From Candidatus Thiodictyon intracellulare (GTDB taxonomy: Bacteria > Pseudomonadota > Gammaproteobacteria > Chromatiales > Chromatiaceae): DNA of 6,597 nucleotides. Below, in pieces: positions 1 through 5,743 of this stretch (its first letter is position 1; each line of letters starts with the position of its first letter). Made by a program: the position numbers and the translations under genes. The stretch spans positions 1 through 6,597 of the forward strand of contig JADNEJ010000120.1 of NCBI GenBank assembly GCA_016292295.1, given 5' to 3'. The notes under the pieces were generated by a model, which had not been told where the DNA came from, did not search any database, and saw nothing but the letters and a program-made list of their open reading frames with translations.

Positions 1-73
1 GCTGGTCGCGCGTACGCCGGTGGGCGGCACGCAGCTCGGCGAGTTGTTCGGTGGATAGGGTCTAGTCGAGCAT
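1..73 (-). pseudogene. Possible IS630-type transposase, N-terminal fragment with early stop
   Basis: Read on the minus strand from an ATG at 73, the sequence gives MLD, a TAG stop (64-62), then TLSTEQLAELRAAHRRTRDQ running off the window edge. The LS-EQL-ELR-AHR pattern resembles the beginning of the helix-turn-helix domain of IS630-family transposases, which cut and paste an insertion sequence. Only about 24 codons are visible, so the family call rests on one short motif. The in-frame stop at codon 4 suggests a dead copy, unless translation starts downstream of it at a non-ATG codon. No terminal inverted repeat could be identified beside it. It could equally be another helix-turn-helix protein. 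Confidence 0.35.
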
Positions 74-267
74 AGAGACGATAATATATCGACGTCGGCC
101 GGTTACGCTAGGGTCTTGAGCGAAAATCTCAGATGAGACGTATATATTTCAATGAGACGATGGCCAAGTCTTTCCGCTGGAAATACCAAGGCAAGCCGCT
201 GGAAGCCTAGCCTGAAGTAGTCCGAGCGATTTCATCGCGAGGTACTAGTGTTGTGGCGTAATTGAAA
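74..267. other. Non-coding stretch with short GAGACG repeats, no supported gene
   Basis: This is the most AT-rich part of the left side, with runs such as ATAATATATC and TATATATTTC. ATGAGACG occurs twice in direct orientation (133-140 and 152-159), and a related TAGAGACG lies at 73-80. A 16-codon reading frame at 160-210 (MAKSFRWKYQGKPLEA) is too short and lacks a clear ribosome site, so I do not call it a gene. The stretch lies between the transposase-like fragment and the 3' end of the dehydrogenase pseudogene and may be insertion-sequence debris. Confidence 0.4.
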
Positions 268-396
268 TCAGAAAACTTCAGTGAGTTGCTTCAGCACTGC
301 CTCCGGCGGCAGGGTGAAGGGCAGGGCCGCGCCTTTCTTGGTGAACCGCGCCTCGGCCTGGCGGTAGGCGTCCCGATGCACGCTGTGCTCGGTGTT

Positions 397-404
397 GATG
401 CTGG
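397..404. repeat. Target-site duplication of element copy 1 (partner at 530-537)
   Basis: GATGCTGG abuts the left end of copy 1 and GTTGCTGG abuts the right end. They differ only at the second base. The left version is the ancestral one, because it restores the dehydrogenase reading FKASINTEHS. Confidence 0.7.
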
Positions 405-529
405 GCCTTGATCATAATTCCGCTCACTTTGTTCAGTCCCGGCGTCGCCGCTCCATTGCAAAACATGGTCTTGCGCGCGCAAACTCACACGGGCCGGCCG
501 GCCTTTGGCGGATTTGTGATCAAGGCCGC
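405..529. mobile_element. 125-bp MITE-like element, copy 1 (inside SDR gene)
   Basis: The element begins GCCTTGATCATAATTCCGC and ends in TGATCAAGGCCGC. The ends form an imperfect terminal inverted repeat: 17 of the first 19 bases match, allowing three extra bases (CGC) at the right tip. It is 90% identical to copy 2 (112 of 125) and 87% to copy 3 (109 of 125), with no gaps. The flanks are GATGCTGG (397-404) and GTTGCTGG (530-537), a 7-of-8 match read as a target duplication. Removing 133 bp restores FKASINTEHS in the dehydrogenase. It encodes no recognisable protein, so it would need a transposase supplied from elsewhere. Confidence 0.85.
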
Positions 530-1243
530 GTTGCTGGCCTTGAAGGCACGGTGGGCATTCTCCCGGAAGCGCGAGAGGATGAGACCTGGTTCGATCAGGC
601 AGACCGCGATGCCGCTGCCGGCCAGCTCCAGGCGCAAGGTGTCGGTCAGCCCCTCCAGCGCGAACTTGCTCGCCACATAGGCGCCCCGGTAGGGTAGCAC
701 CATCAGGGGCCCAGGATGGAGCTGTTCTGGACGATGCGCCCGTGCCCCTGGCGGCGCATGATGGGGATGACCCGACAGGTGAGGTCGTGCCAGCCGAGCA
801 GGTTGGTCTCCAGTTGAGCGCGCAGGGACGCTTGGGTCAGGTCTTCGACCGCGCCCGGCAGGCCGAAGGCGCCGTTGTTGAAGAGTGCATCCAGGGTCCC
901 GCCGGTGAGGTTGAGGGTCTGCGCCAGGGCCTGGCCGATCGAGTCCGGGTCGTCGAAGTCCAGCCGGACCACGGTGAGTCCCTCGCCCTGGAGCCGCGCC
1001 ACGTCTTGCGCTCGGCGGGCGGAGGCGATGACCCGCCAGCCGCGCCGGGCGAGCCCGTGGGCGCAGATGTAGCCGATGCCGCTGGAGCAGCCAGTGATGA
1101 GCACCGAGCGCTCAGTGCTTGGGCAGGAATCGGCTTGGGAATCAGGCGGCGTCATGGGGTCCGCCGGTTGGCGGCGGGGCGGTGGCGCTGCATTTAGACT
1201 CGAGGGCCGCGCCGGTGCAAGAGCGGACCTGGATCTCGAGAAT

Positions 1244-1271
1244 TTGACTTCCGGGCGTAAACTCCTAATAA
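1244..1271 (+). promoter_or_regulatory. Possible sigma-70 promoter for the zinc-ribbon gene
   Basis: TTGACT (1244-1249) matches five of six bases of the -35 consensus. It is followed after 16 bp by TAATAA (1266-1271), a weak -10 match. This is the AT-richest stretch between the two divergent genes and lies about 30 bp before the start codon. The -35 is good and the -10 is poor, so this is tentative. Confidence 0.35.
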
Positions 1272-1303
1272 CTTCCGCCCGATCGAACACTGAGGAAATT
1301 GCT

Positions 1304-1621
1304 ATGCCCATCTATGAATATCGCTGCGAGCGTTGCGGCCACGAACTGGAGAAGCTCCAGAAGCTCGCCGATGACCCCCTGACCGAGTGCCCGGCCTGCG
1401 GCGAGCCGACCATGAAAAAACTGATCTCCGCCGCCGGCTTCCGGCTCAAGGGCGGCGGCTGGTACGAGACCGATTTCAAGACCGGCGGGAAGAAGAACCT
1501 CCACGGCGACGGCGAGAAGGCCGGCGGCGGCACCGAGCAAAAGACGGAGACCACCAAGCCCGCCGAAACCGCGGCGAAGCCAGCAGAGAAAAAGCCCGCC
1601 GCCAAACCGGACGCCGTCTGA
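1304..1621 (+). CDS. FmdB-family putative regulatory zinc-ribbon protein
   Basis: This is a small cytoplasmic protein of 105 residues. It starts MPIYEYRCERCGHELEKLQK, the hallmark of the FmdB/CxxC_CxxC zinc-ribbon family. A first CxxC lies at residues 8-11 (CERC) and a second at about 29-32 (CPAC). The four cysteines should bind one zinc. From about residue 43 the typical FRLKGGGWYETD segment follows, then a low-complexity tail rich in Lys, Ala, Pro and Thr, likely disordered. The chosen ATG at 1304 has AGGA (1293-1296) seven bases upstream and begins at the conserved MPIYEY; an upstream in-frame extension to 1076 is antisense to the dehydrogenase and is not credible. The family's biochemical role is not settled: it was named after a proposed regulator of formamide/amide metabolism. 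An fmdB-like gene near aspS is, to my recollection, common in gammaproteobacteria. Confidence 0.9.
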   Translation: MPIYEYRCERCGHELEKLQKLADDPLTECPACGEPTMKKLISAAGFRLKGGGWYETDFKTGGKKNLHGDGEKAGGGTEQKTETTKPAETAAKPAEKKPAAKPDAV

Positions 1622-1626
1622 GCACC

Positions 1627-1696
1627 TGTGGGAGTGGCGTCCCGCCGCGACTGGGGTTGCCGCGGGGCTTGATCGCGGCGGCAGGCCGCTCCCCCA
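1627..1696. repeat. REP-like long palindrome downstream of the zinc-ribbon gene
   Basis: Arm 1627-1650 begins TGTGGGAGTGGCGTCC and arm 1673-1696 is its imperfect reverse complement (20 of 24 bases pair), with a 22-base GC-rich centre. It begins five bases after the stop codon. The TGTGGGAG...CCGCCGCGA pattern looks like the intergenic palindromes dispersed in many gammaproteobacterial genomes. It could act as a transcript 3' end or mRNA-stabilising hairpin, but no T-run follows. Only one copy is in this window, so its repeat status is inferred from style. Confidence 0.6.
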
Positions 1697-1726
1697 AGGC
1701 CCTCAGGTAGATTGCCGCATCGCAAC

Positions 1727-1755
1727 TTGCGTAACCCCCGGCAGCCCAGTATGTT
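1727..1755 (+). promoter_or_regulatory. Weak candidate promoter for aspS-nudB
   Basis: TTGCGT (1727-1732), 17 bp, then TATGTT (1750-1755). The -10 matches four of six bases and the -35 matches three. Spacing is ideal but sequence agreement is modest. Transcription from here would begin just before the hairpin at 1766. Confidence 0.25.
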
Positions 1756-1765
1756 GAACCGTTTT

Positions 1766-1793
1766 ATCCGGGGGCGCAGCAGCGCCCCCGGAT
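1766..1793 (+). promoter_or_regulatory. Perfect 12-bp hairpin in the aspS leader
   Basis: ATCCGGGGGCGC (1766-1777) pairs perfectly with 1782-1793 around an AGCA loop. It ends 22 bases before the aspS start codon, with no T-run after it (CAGCCAACAAGG follows). It may be an attenuator-like or 5' stabilising structure, or a weak terminator for read-through from the zinc-ribbon gene. The pairing is seen directly; the role is inference. Confidence 0.5.
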
Positions 1794-1815
1794 CAGCCAA
1801 CAAGGCAATCGGCTC

Positions 1816-3594
1816 ATGCGTACGCACTATTGCGGTGAATTGAACAGCGCCCTGATCGGACAGGAGGTCATCCTGTGCGGTTGGGTGCATCGGCGGCGGA
1901 ACCATGGCGGGGTCATCTTCATCGACCTGCGCGACCGCGAGGGGCTGGTCCAGGTGGTCCTGGACCCGGACCGGGCGAAGGTCTTCGCCCTGGCCGAACA
2001 GGCGCGCAGCGAATATGTGCTGCGCGTCGAGGGACGGGTGCGCCCACGCCCCGAGGGCACCGTGAACCCGGACCTGCTCACCGGTGAGGTGGAGGTCCTG
2101 GGCACGGGGCTGACCATCCTCAACGCGGCCGAGACCCCGCCCTTCCAGCTCGACACCCACTCCGCCGACACCTCCGAGGAAGTGCGCCTGCGCTATCGTT
2201 ATATCGATCTGCGCCGCCCGGAGATGCAGGAGCGCCTGCGGGTACGCAGCCGCGTCACGCGGGCTATGCGCAACTTCTTGGACGACCATGGCTTTCTTGA
2301 TATCGAGACACCCATCCTCACCAAGTCCACCCCCGAGGGTGCGCGGGACTATCTGGTCCCCAGCCGCACCCACCCGGGCGAGTTCTTCGCGCTGCCGCAG
2401 TCGCCGCAGTTGTTCAAACAGTTGCTGATGATGTCGGGGATAGACCGCTACTACCAGGTCGCACGCTGCTTCCGCGACGAGGACCTGCGGGCCGACCGCC
2501 AGCCGGAGTTCACCCAGCTCGATATCGAGGTCTCCTTCATGACCGAGGACAAGCTGATGGGCCTGATGGAGGAGATGATCCACCGGCTCTTCAAGGAGGT
2601 CCTGGACACCGAGCTGCCCAACCCCTTCCCGCGCTTGACCTATCAGGAGGCGATGCGCCGCTACGGTTCGGACAAGCCGGATCTCCGCATCTCGCTGGAA
2701 CTGGTCGACGTAGGCGACCTGATGACCGGGGTCGACTTCAAAGTCTTCGCCGGTCCGTCTCAGGACCCCAAGGGCCGAGTGGCGGCCCTGTGCCTACCCA
2801 AGGGGTGCGATCTGTCGCGCAAGGAGATCGACGACTACACCAAGTTCGTCGGCATCTATGGCGCCAGGGGCCTGGCCTATATCAAGGTCAACGACTGGTC
2901 GACCAAGGGCGCCGAGGGGTTGCAGTCGCCGATCCTCAAGAACCTCAATGCCGCCGCGATCGACGGCATCATGGCCCGCACCGCCGCGGTGGACGGGGAC
3001 CTGATTTTCTTCGGCGCCGACCAGGCGAGTGTGGTCAATGAGGCCATCGGTGCCCTGCGGGTGCGCCTGGGGCAGGATCGCGGGCTCATGGAGTCCAGCT
3101 GGCGGCCACTGTGGGTGGTCGACTTCCCCATGTTCGAGCACGACGCGGCCAATAGCCGCTGGGCGGCACTGCACCACCCCTTCACGGCCCCCAAGGAGGA
3201 CCAACTCGGGCTGCTGGAGACGGACCCCGGCGCCTGCCTGTCGCGCGCCTATGACATGGTGCTCAACGGCAGCGAGATCGGCGGCGGCTCCATCCGTATC
3301 CATCGCGATACGGTGCAGCGCCAGATCTTCAAACTCCTGAACATCTCCGAGCAGCAGGCGGAGGACCGCTTCGGCTTCCTGCTGCGCGCCCTGCGCTTCG
3401 GCTGCCCGCCCCACGGCGGGATCGCCTTCGGGCTCGACCGGCTGGTGATGCTGATGACCGGGGCGGCCTCTATCCGCGATGTCATGGCCTTCCCCAAAAC
3501 CCAGACCGCCGCCTGCCTGATGACCAGCGCTCCGTCCCCGGTGGACGAGGCCCAACTCAAAGAGTTGGGGCTGCGCATCCGGGCGCGAGCCTGA
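1816..3594 (+). CDS. aspS: Aspartyl-tRNA synthetase, probably the non-discriminating (Asp/Asn) type
   Basis: This class II synthetase activates Asp with ATP and loads it on tRNA-Asp in the cytoplasm. Its 592 residues are the normal bacterial length. The N-terminal OB-fold anticodon domain (about 1-105) includes [16 protein letters not shown]. The active site shows QSPQ at about 195-198, motif 2 as [14 protein letters not shown] at about 219-232 and motif 3 as GIAFGLDRL at 535-543. The bacterial insertion domain lies at about 290-420. His30 and Gly81 sit where Pseudomonas AspRS has the His/Gly pair tied to relaxed tRNA specificity, whereas E. coli-type enzymes have Leu and Lys. It may therefore also form Asp-tRNA-Asn for GatCAB to amidate. 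The start ATG has AAGG ten bases upstream and matches the family's conserved N-terminus (M-R-[ST]-H-Y-C-G). nudB begins ten bases after its stop. No lesion is seen. Confidence 0.97.
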   Translation: MRTHYCGELNSALIGQEVILCGWVHRRRNHGGVIFIDLRDREGLVQVVLDPDRAKVFALAEQARSEYVLRVEGRVRPRPEGTVNPDLLTGEVEVLGTGLTILNAAETPPFQLDTHSADTSEEVRLRYRYIDLRRPEMQERLRVRSRVTRAMRNFLDDHGFLDIETPILTKSTPEGARDYLVPSRTHPGEFFALPQSPQLFKQLLMMSGIDRYYQVARCFRDEDLRADRQPEFTQLDIEVSFMTEDKLMGLMEEMIHRLFKEVLDTELPNPFPRLTYQEAMRRYGSDKPDLRISLELVDVGDLMTGVDFKVFAGPSQDPKGRVAALCLPKGCDLSRKEIDDYTKFVGIYGARGLAYIKVNDWSTKGAEGLQSPILKNLNAAAIDGIMARTAAVDGDLIFFGADQASVVNEAIGALRVRLGQDRGLMESSWRPLWVVDFPMFEHDAANSRWAALHHPFTAPKEDQLGLLETDPGACLSRAYDMVLNGSEIGGGSIRIHRDTVQRQIFKLLNISEQQAEDRFGFLLRALRFGCPPHGGIAFGLDRLVMLMTGAASIRDVMAFPKTQTAACLMTSAPSPVDEAQLKELGLRIRARA

Positions 3595-3604
3595 GGGGGC
3601 GACC

Positions 3605-4171
3605 ATGGCACTGGAGATCGCGACGCGGGCGGACGGGCCGTCGGAGTCCCACCCGGGCCTCCCGCAGAGGGGCGGGGCGGACCCGGTGGCCGGGCTAGTG
3701 GACTCGGTCACCGCCGGGGCGGACGCGCCCGGTGCTCGCACCCGCTTCAAACGCCCCCAATCCGTCCTGGTGGTGATCTGCACCAGGGGCGGCGACTTCC
3801 TGATGCTGCGACGCACCCGCCCCGGCCAGTTCTGGCAATCGGTGACCGGCAGCCTCAGCCCCGGCGAGAGCCCGCGCCTGGCGGCCCTGCGCGAGATCCG
3901 CGAGGAAACCGGCCTCTGGGCCGGCTCCGCCCTTGTCGACCTGCGCCGCTCGGTCCTATTCCCCATCATGCGCGCCTGGCGCGAGCGCTATGCACCCAAT
4001 GTGCGCTTCAACCGTGAATACTGGTTCGCCCTGGTGCTGGAGACGCGGCGCATCATCCGGCTCAATCCCGCCGAACACCTGGAGTACCGCTGGCTGCCGG
4101 GGTTGCGAGCCGCTAACCTGGCCAGTTCCTGGACCAACCGGGATGCCATACTGGCGCTCTCCTGGGGCTGA
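3605..4171 (+). CDS. nudB: Dihydroneopterin triphosphate diphosphatase (Nudix)
   Basis: The enzyme removes pyrophosphate from 7,8-dihydroneopterin triphosphate, an early step of folate synthesis in the cytoplasm. The full Nudix box GX5EX7REUXEEXGU is present at residues 82-104, reading GSLSPGESPRLAALREIREE followed by TGL. Further family matches to E. coli NudB are KRP-S-LVVI at about 49-58, FWQSVTGS at 77-84, RYAPNV at about 127-132 and EHLEYRWL near the C-terminus. At 188 residues it is longer than E. coli NudB (about 150). The extra length is a Gly/Pro/Ala-rich leader of about 47 residues before FKRPQSV. The ATG at 3605 has GAGGGGG (3593-3599) just upstream; GTG codons at residues 28 and 32 are shorter alternatives. 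The order aspS-nudB with a 10-bp gap matches the E. coli operon and strongly supports the call, but yebC and ruvC do not follow. Confidence 0.92.
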   Translation: MALEIATRADGPSESHPGLPQRGGADPVAGLVDSVTAGADAPGARTRFKRPQSVLVVICTRGGDFLMLRRTRPGQFWQSVTGSLSPGESPRLAALREIREETGLWAGSALVDLRRSVLFPIMRAWRERYAPNVRFNREYWFALVLETRRIIRLNPAEHLEYRWLPGLRAANLASSWTNRDAILALSWG

Positions 4172-4229
4172 GAGAAGCCGGAGATCGACGGTCGCGCCGG
4201 GCTGATGGAAATTTGACAGGTGAACGCGC

Positions 4230-5102
4230 ATGGTTGGCGATTCGCGCCCGGATGACCGCCCCGATATCGTGATCGGCGGCTTTCCCAAGGCCGGCACCAC
4301 CGCGCTCGCCACCCTACTCTCCGAACACCGTCAGATCTCGCTGGTGGAGCCCAAGGAGCCCCATCGCTTCTCCTGGGGACTGGACACGGACATCCCGGCG
4401 TGCTTCCGCGCCAATGGCCTGGGCGCCGCGGCCTATGAGGCCGCCATCGCCGCCGCGGGCGCCTGGCCATCGACGCCAGCACCAGCTACTGCCACCCCGC
4501 GGTCATCGCCGGCGCGGCGCGGCGGTTGAAGCAGGCCAACCCGGGACTCTGGGTCTTCCTGATGGTGCGCGATCCGTTCAAGCGCCTGGTCTCGGACTGG
4601 CGGATGCGCCGCGCCGAGGGCTGGGCGCGTGTGCGCCTGAGCGAGGAGGTGCGCAATAACCTCAAGGCCCTGAAGATCGCCGTCGGCGCCGCCGCTGACG
4701 ATGAACTGATCGAGCTGATGCAGTCCAGTCGCGACTGACTGGGACTTGACCGCCCGCCCGACCGGGGCTCCATCAGCCTGATTGCCTGCGGCTTCTAGAC
4801 CCCCTAGTAGAGGTCTATGCCCGCGAATTCGGCGAGGCCCTGCTGGTCATCCCACAGGAGTCCCTGAGGTCCGACCAGGGGCTTGTGCTCGAGCGCTGCT
4901 TCGCCCACCTAGGTCTCGACCCCGAGTCGGTCGCCGAGGGGCGGACGAGTTCAACACCGGCGACCATCGCCTCGAGACCGGCGTCTCACGGCTGCTGCGG
5001 CGCACCGGCATCGCCGGGCTGGCTCAGCGTCTGCTGCCCCATGCACTGATCGCCCGCGCCCGGCACGCTCTGACCCGCACCTCGGAACTCGGCCTCGACG
5101 AC
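4230..5102 (+). pseudogene. PAPS-dependent sulfotransferase, heavily frameshifted
   Basis: The intact ancestor would have moved a sulfuryl group from PAPS to an acceptor that cannot be identified. The start is well formed: AGGTGA at 4218-4223 and ATG at 4230. The 5'-phosphosulfate loop GGFPKAGTTAL is at residues 16-26, and the 3'-phosphate motif FLMVRDPFKRLVSDW is at about 4556-4600, in another frame. Frames in order: 4230 to about 4460 (A), about 4462-4735 (B), 4740 to about 4752 (A), about 4757-4795 (B), 4798 to about 4940 (C), and 4941 onward (A). Breaks include a tandem ACTGACTG at 4734-4741 and a lost base at 4796-4797 (GFY then DPLVEVYAREFG). Homology resumes each time, through SLRSDQGLVLERCFAHLGL to RLLPHALIARARHALTR, so this is real decay of one gene. 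The 3' boundary is uncertain because the last frame runs into the ATPase sequence without a stop. Confidence 0.8.
4734..4741 (+). repeat. 4-bp tandem duplication causing a frameshift
   Basis: ACTG occurs twice in tandem in GCGACTGACTGGG. Removing one unit gives a continuous SRDWDLT reading in the sulfotransferase. This looks like a slippage or staggered-repair duplication. Confidence 0.6.
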
Positions 5103-5254
5103 TTGGCCGGCAACCCCGAGGGCGCGGTCATCAAGCAACTCTATGGGCGCTTGAGTGCCGCGACCGTGGTCCACTTTGACCGTACCGACGAGACCAAGGC
5201 GCTGTGGAGCCAGTTTCAGGCGCGACGCAACCTGTGGATGCTCGCCCCGTGCCG

Positions 5255-5379
5255 GCCTTGATCATAACTCCGCACACCTTGTTCAGTCCCGTCGTCGACG
5301 ATTCATTGCAGAACATGGTCTTGCGCGCGAAAACCCACATGGGCCGGCAGGCCTTGGGCGGATTTGTGATCAAGGCCGC
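5255..5379. mobile_element. 125-bp MITE-like element, copy 2 (at the ATPase P-loop, no target duplication)
   Basis: It has the same length and ends as copy 1, with 112 of 125 bases identical. Terminal inverted repeats start GCCTTGATCA and pair over 17 of 19 bases. The eight bases on the left (CCGTGCCG) and right (GGGGTCAA) do not match. The left flank ends in the ATPase reading MLAPCR and the right flank resumes well past the P-loop, so sequence is missing at this site. Likely causes are recombination between two copies in the same orientation or an adjacent deletion. Confidence 0.85.
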
Positions 5380-5610
5380 GGGGTCAAGGCGACGTCGTTG
5401 CCGACGGGGATTGGCGGCAATGGCTGAAGCGGACCGACTGGCCGGAGTTTGCCGAACAACTGTTCGCGCATCTGGAGGACCACCACGAGGCCCCGCCCTG
5501 GTTTATCCTGATCGACGAGCTGCCGGTCTTCGTCAACGCCCTCCAAGAGCTGGGCGGTGCGACGGCGATCCGGAAGTTCCCCTATTGGCTGCGCGGCATG
5601 CGTCAGAAGC

Positions 5611-5618
5611 ACCGGCGA
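5611..5618. repeat. Target-site duplication of element copy 3 (partner at 5744-5751)
   Basis: ACCGGCGA on the left and ACCGGCGT on the right match at seven of eight bases. The match extends leftwards by GC, giving an exact nine-base GCACCGGCG, but that GC is also the element's own end. Confidence 0.75.
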
Positions 5619-5743
5619 GCCTTGATCATAATTCCGCCCACCTTGTTCAGTCCCGGCGTCGCATCTCACTTGCAAAACATGGTCTTGCGTCAGTAAACCC
5701 ACATGTGCCGGCCGGCCTTGGGCGGATTTTTGATCAAAGCCGC
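5619..5743. mobile_element. 125-bp MITE-like element, copy 3 (inside the ATPase gene)
   Basis: It starts GCCTTGATCATAATTCCGCC and ends TGATCAAAGCCGC; 19 of 22 terminal bases pair. Identity is 109/125 to copy 1 and 106/125 to copy 2. Flanks are ACCGGCGA (5611-5618) and ACCGGCGT (5744-5751). Deleting 133 bp joins MRQKH to RRIRWLYTGS. The right flank keeps the ancestral T. It has lost one of the reading frames open in the other copies (TAA at 5694). Confidence 0.85.

Larger units (their letters stand above)
268..1155 (-). pseudogene. Short-chain dehydrogenase/reductase (SDR), broken by a frameshift and an inserted element
   Basis: This was a classical SDR, a soluble NAD(P)-dependent oxidoreductase; its substrate cannot be read from sequence. 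The ATG at 1155 lies 12 codons before the nucleotide-binding motif TGCSSGIG. Further on are the NNGA motif (family NNAG), the catalytic Ser of NSSILG, and YVASK (YxxxK). Two lesions are visible. At 706-709 a run of four C on the coding strand appears to have lost one C: the first frame stops at 705-703, while the next frame continues MVLPYRGAYVASKFALEG. At 405-529 a 125-bp element with an 8-bp duplication splits the C-terminal part. Removing both lesions gives about 251 codons, normal for the family, ending in TLPPEAVLKQLTEVF and TGA at 270-268. The overlapping TGATG at the frameshift could allow re-initiation, but the element adds further stops. It is transcribed divergently from the zinc-ribbon gene. 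Confidence 0.85.

Noticed and set aside
160..210. Sixteen-residue frame MAKSFRWKYQGKPLEA
   Set aside because: Too short, no convincing ribosome site, no recognisable family.
392..697. Open frame on the + strand across element copy 1
   Set aside because: It is antisense to the dehydrogenase and is open only because of the element and GC-rich codon shadow.
703..705. TGATG as translational coupling of two dehydrogenase genes
   Set aside because: The two halves are one SDR split between NSSILG and YVASK; a one-base loss in a C-run explains it better.
1312..2583. 423-codon open frame on the - strand
   Set aside because: It is antisense to the zinc-ribbon gene and aspS, both of which have strong family motifs; it shows no domain of its own.
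2794..3969. 391-codon open frame on the - strand
   Set aside because: It is a shadow of aspS and nudB with no recognisable motif.
405..5743. CRISPR-like array
   Set aside because: The repeats are 125 bp, far apart, with inverted ends and duplicated targets, and there are no regular spacers or cas genes.
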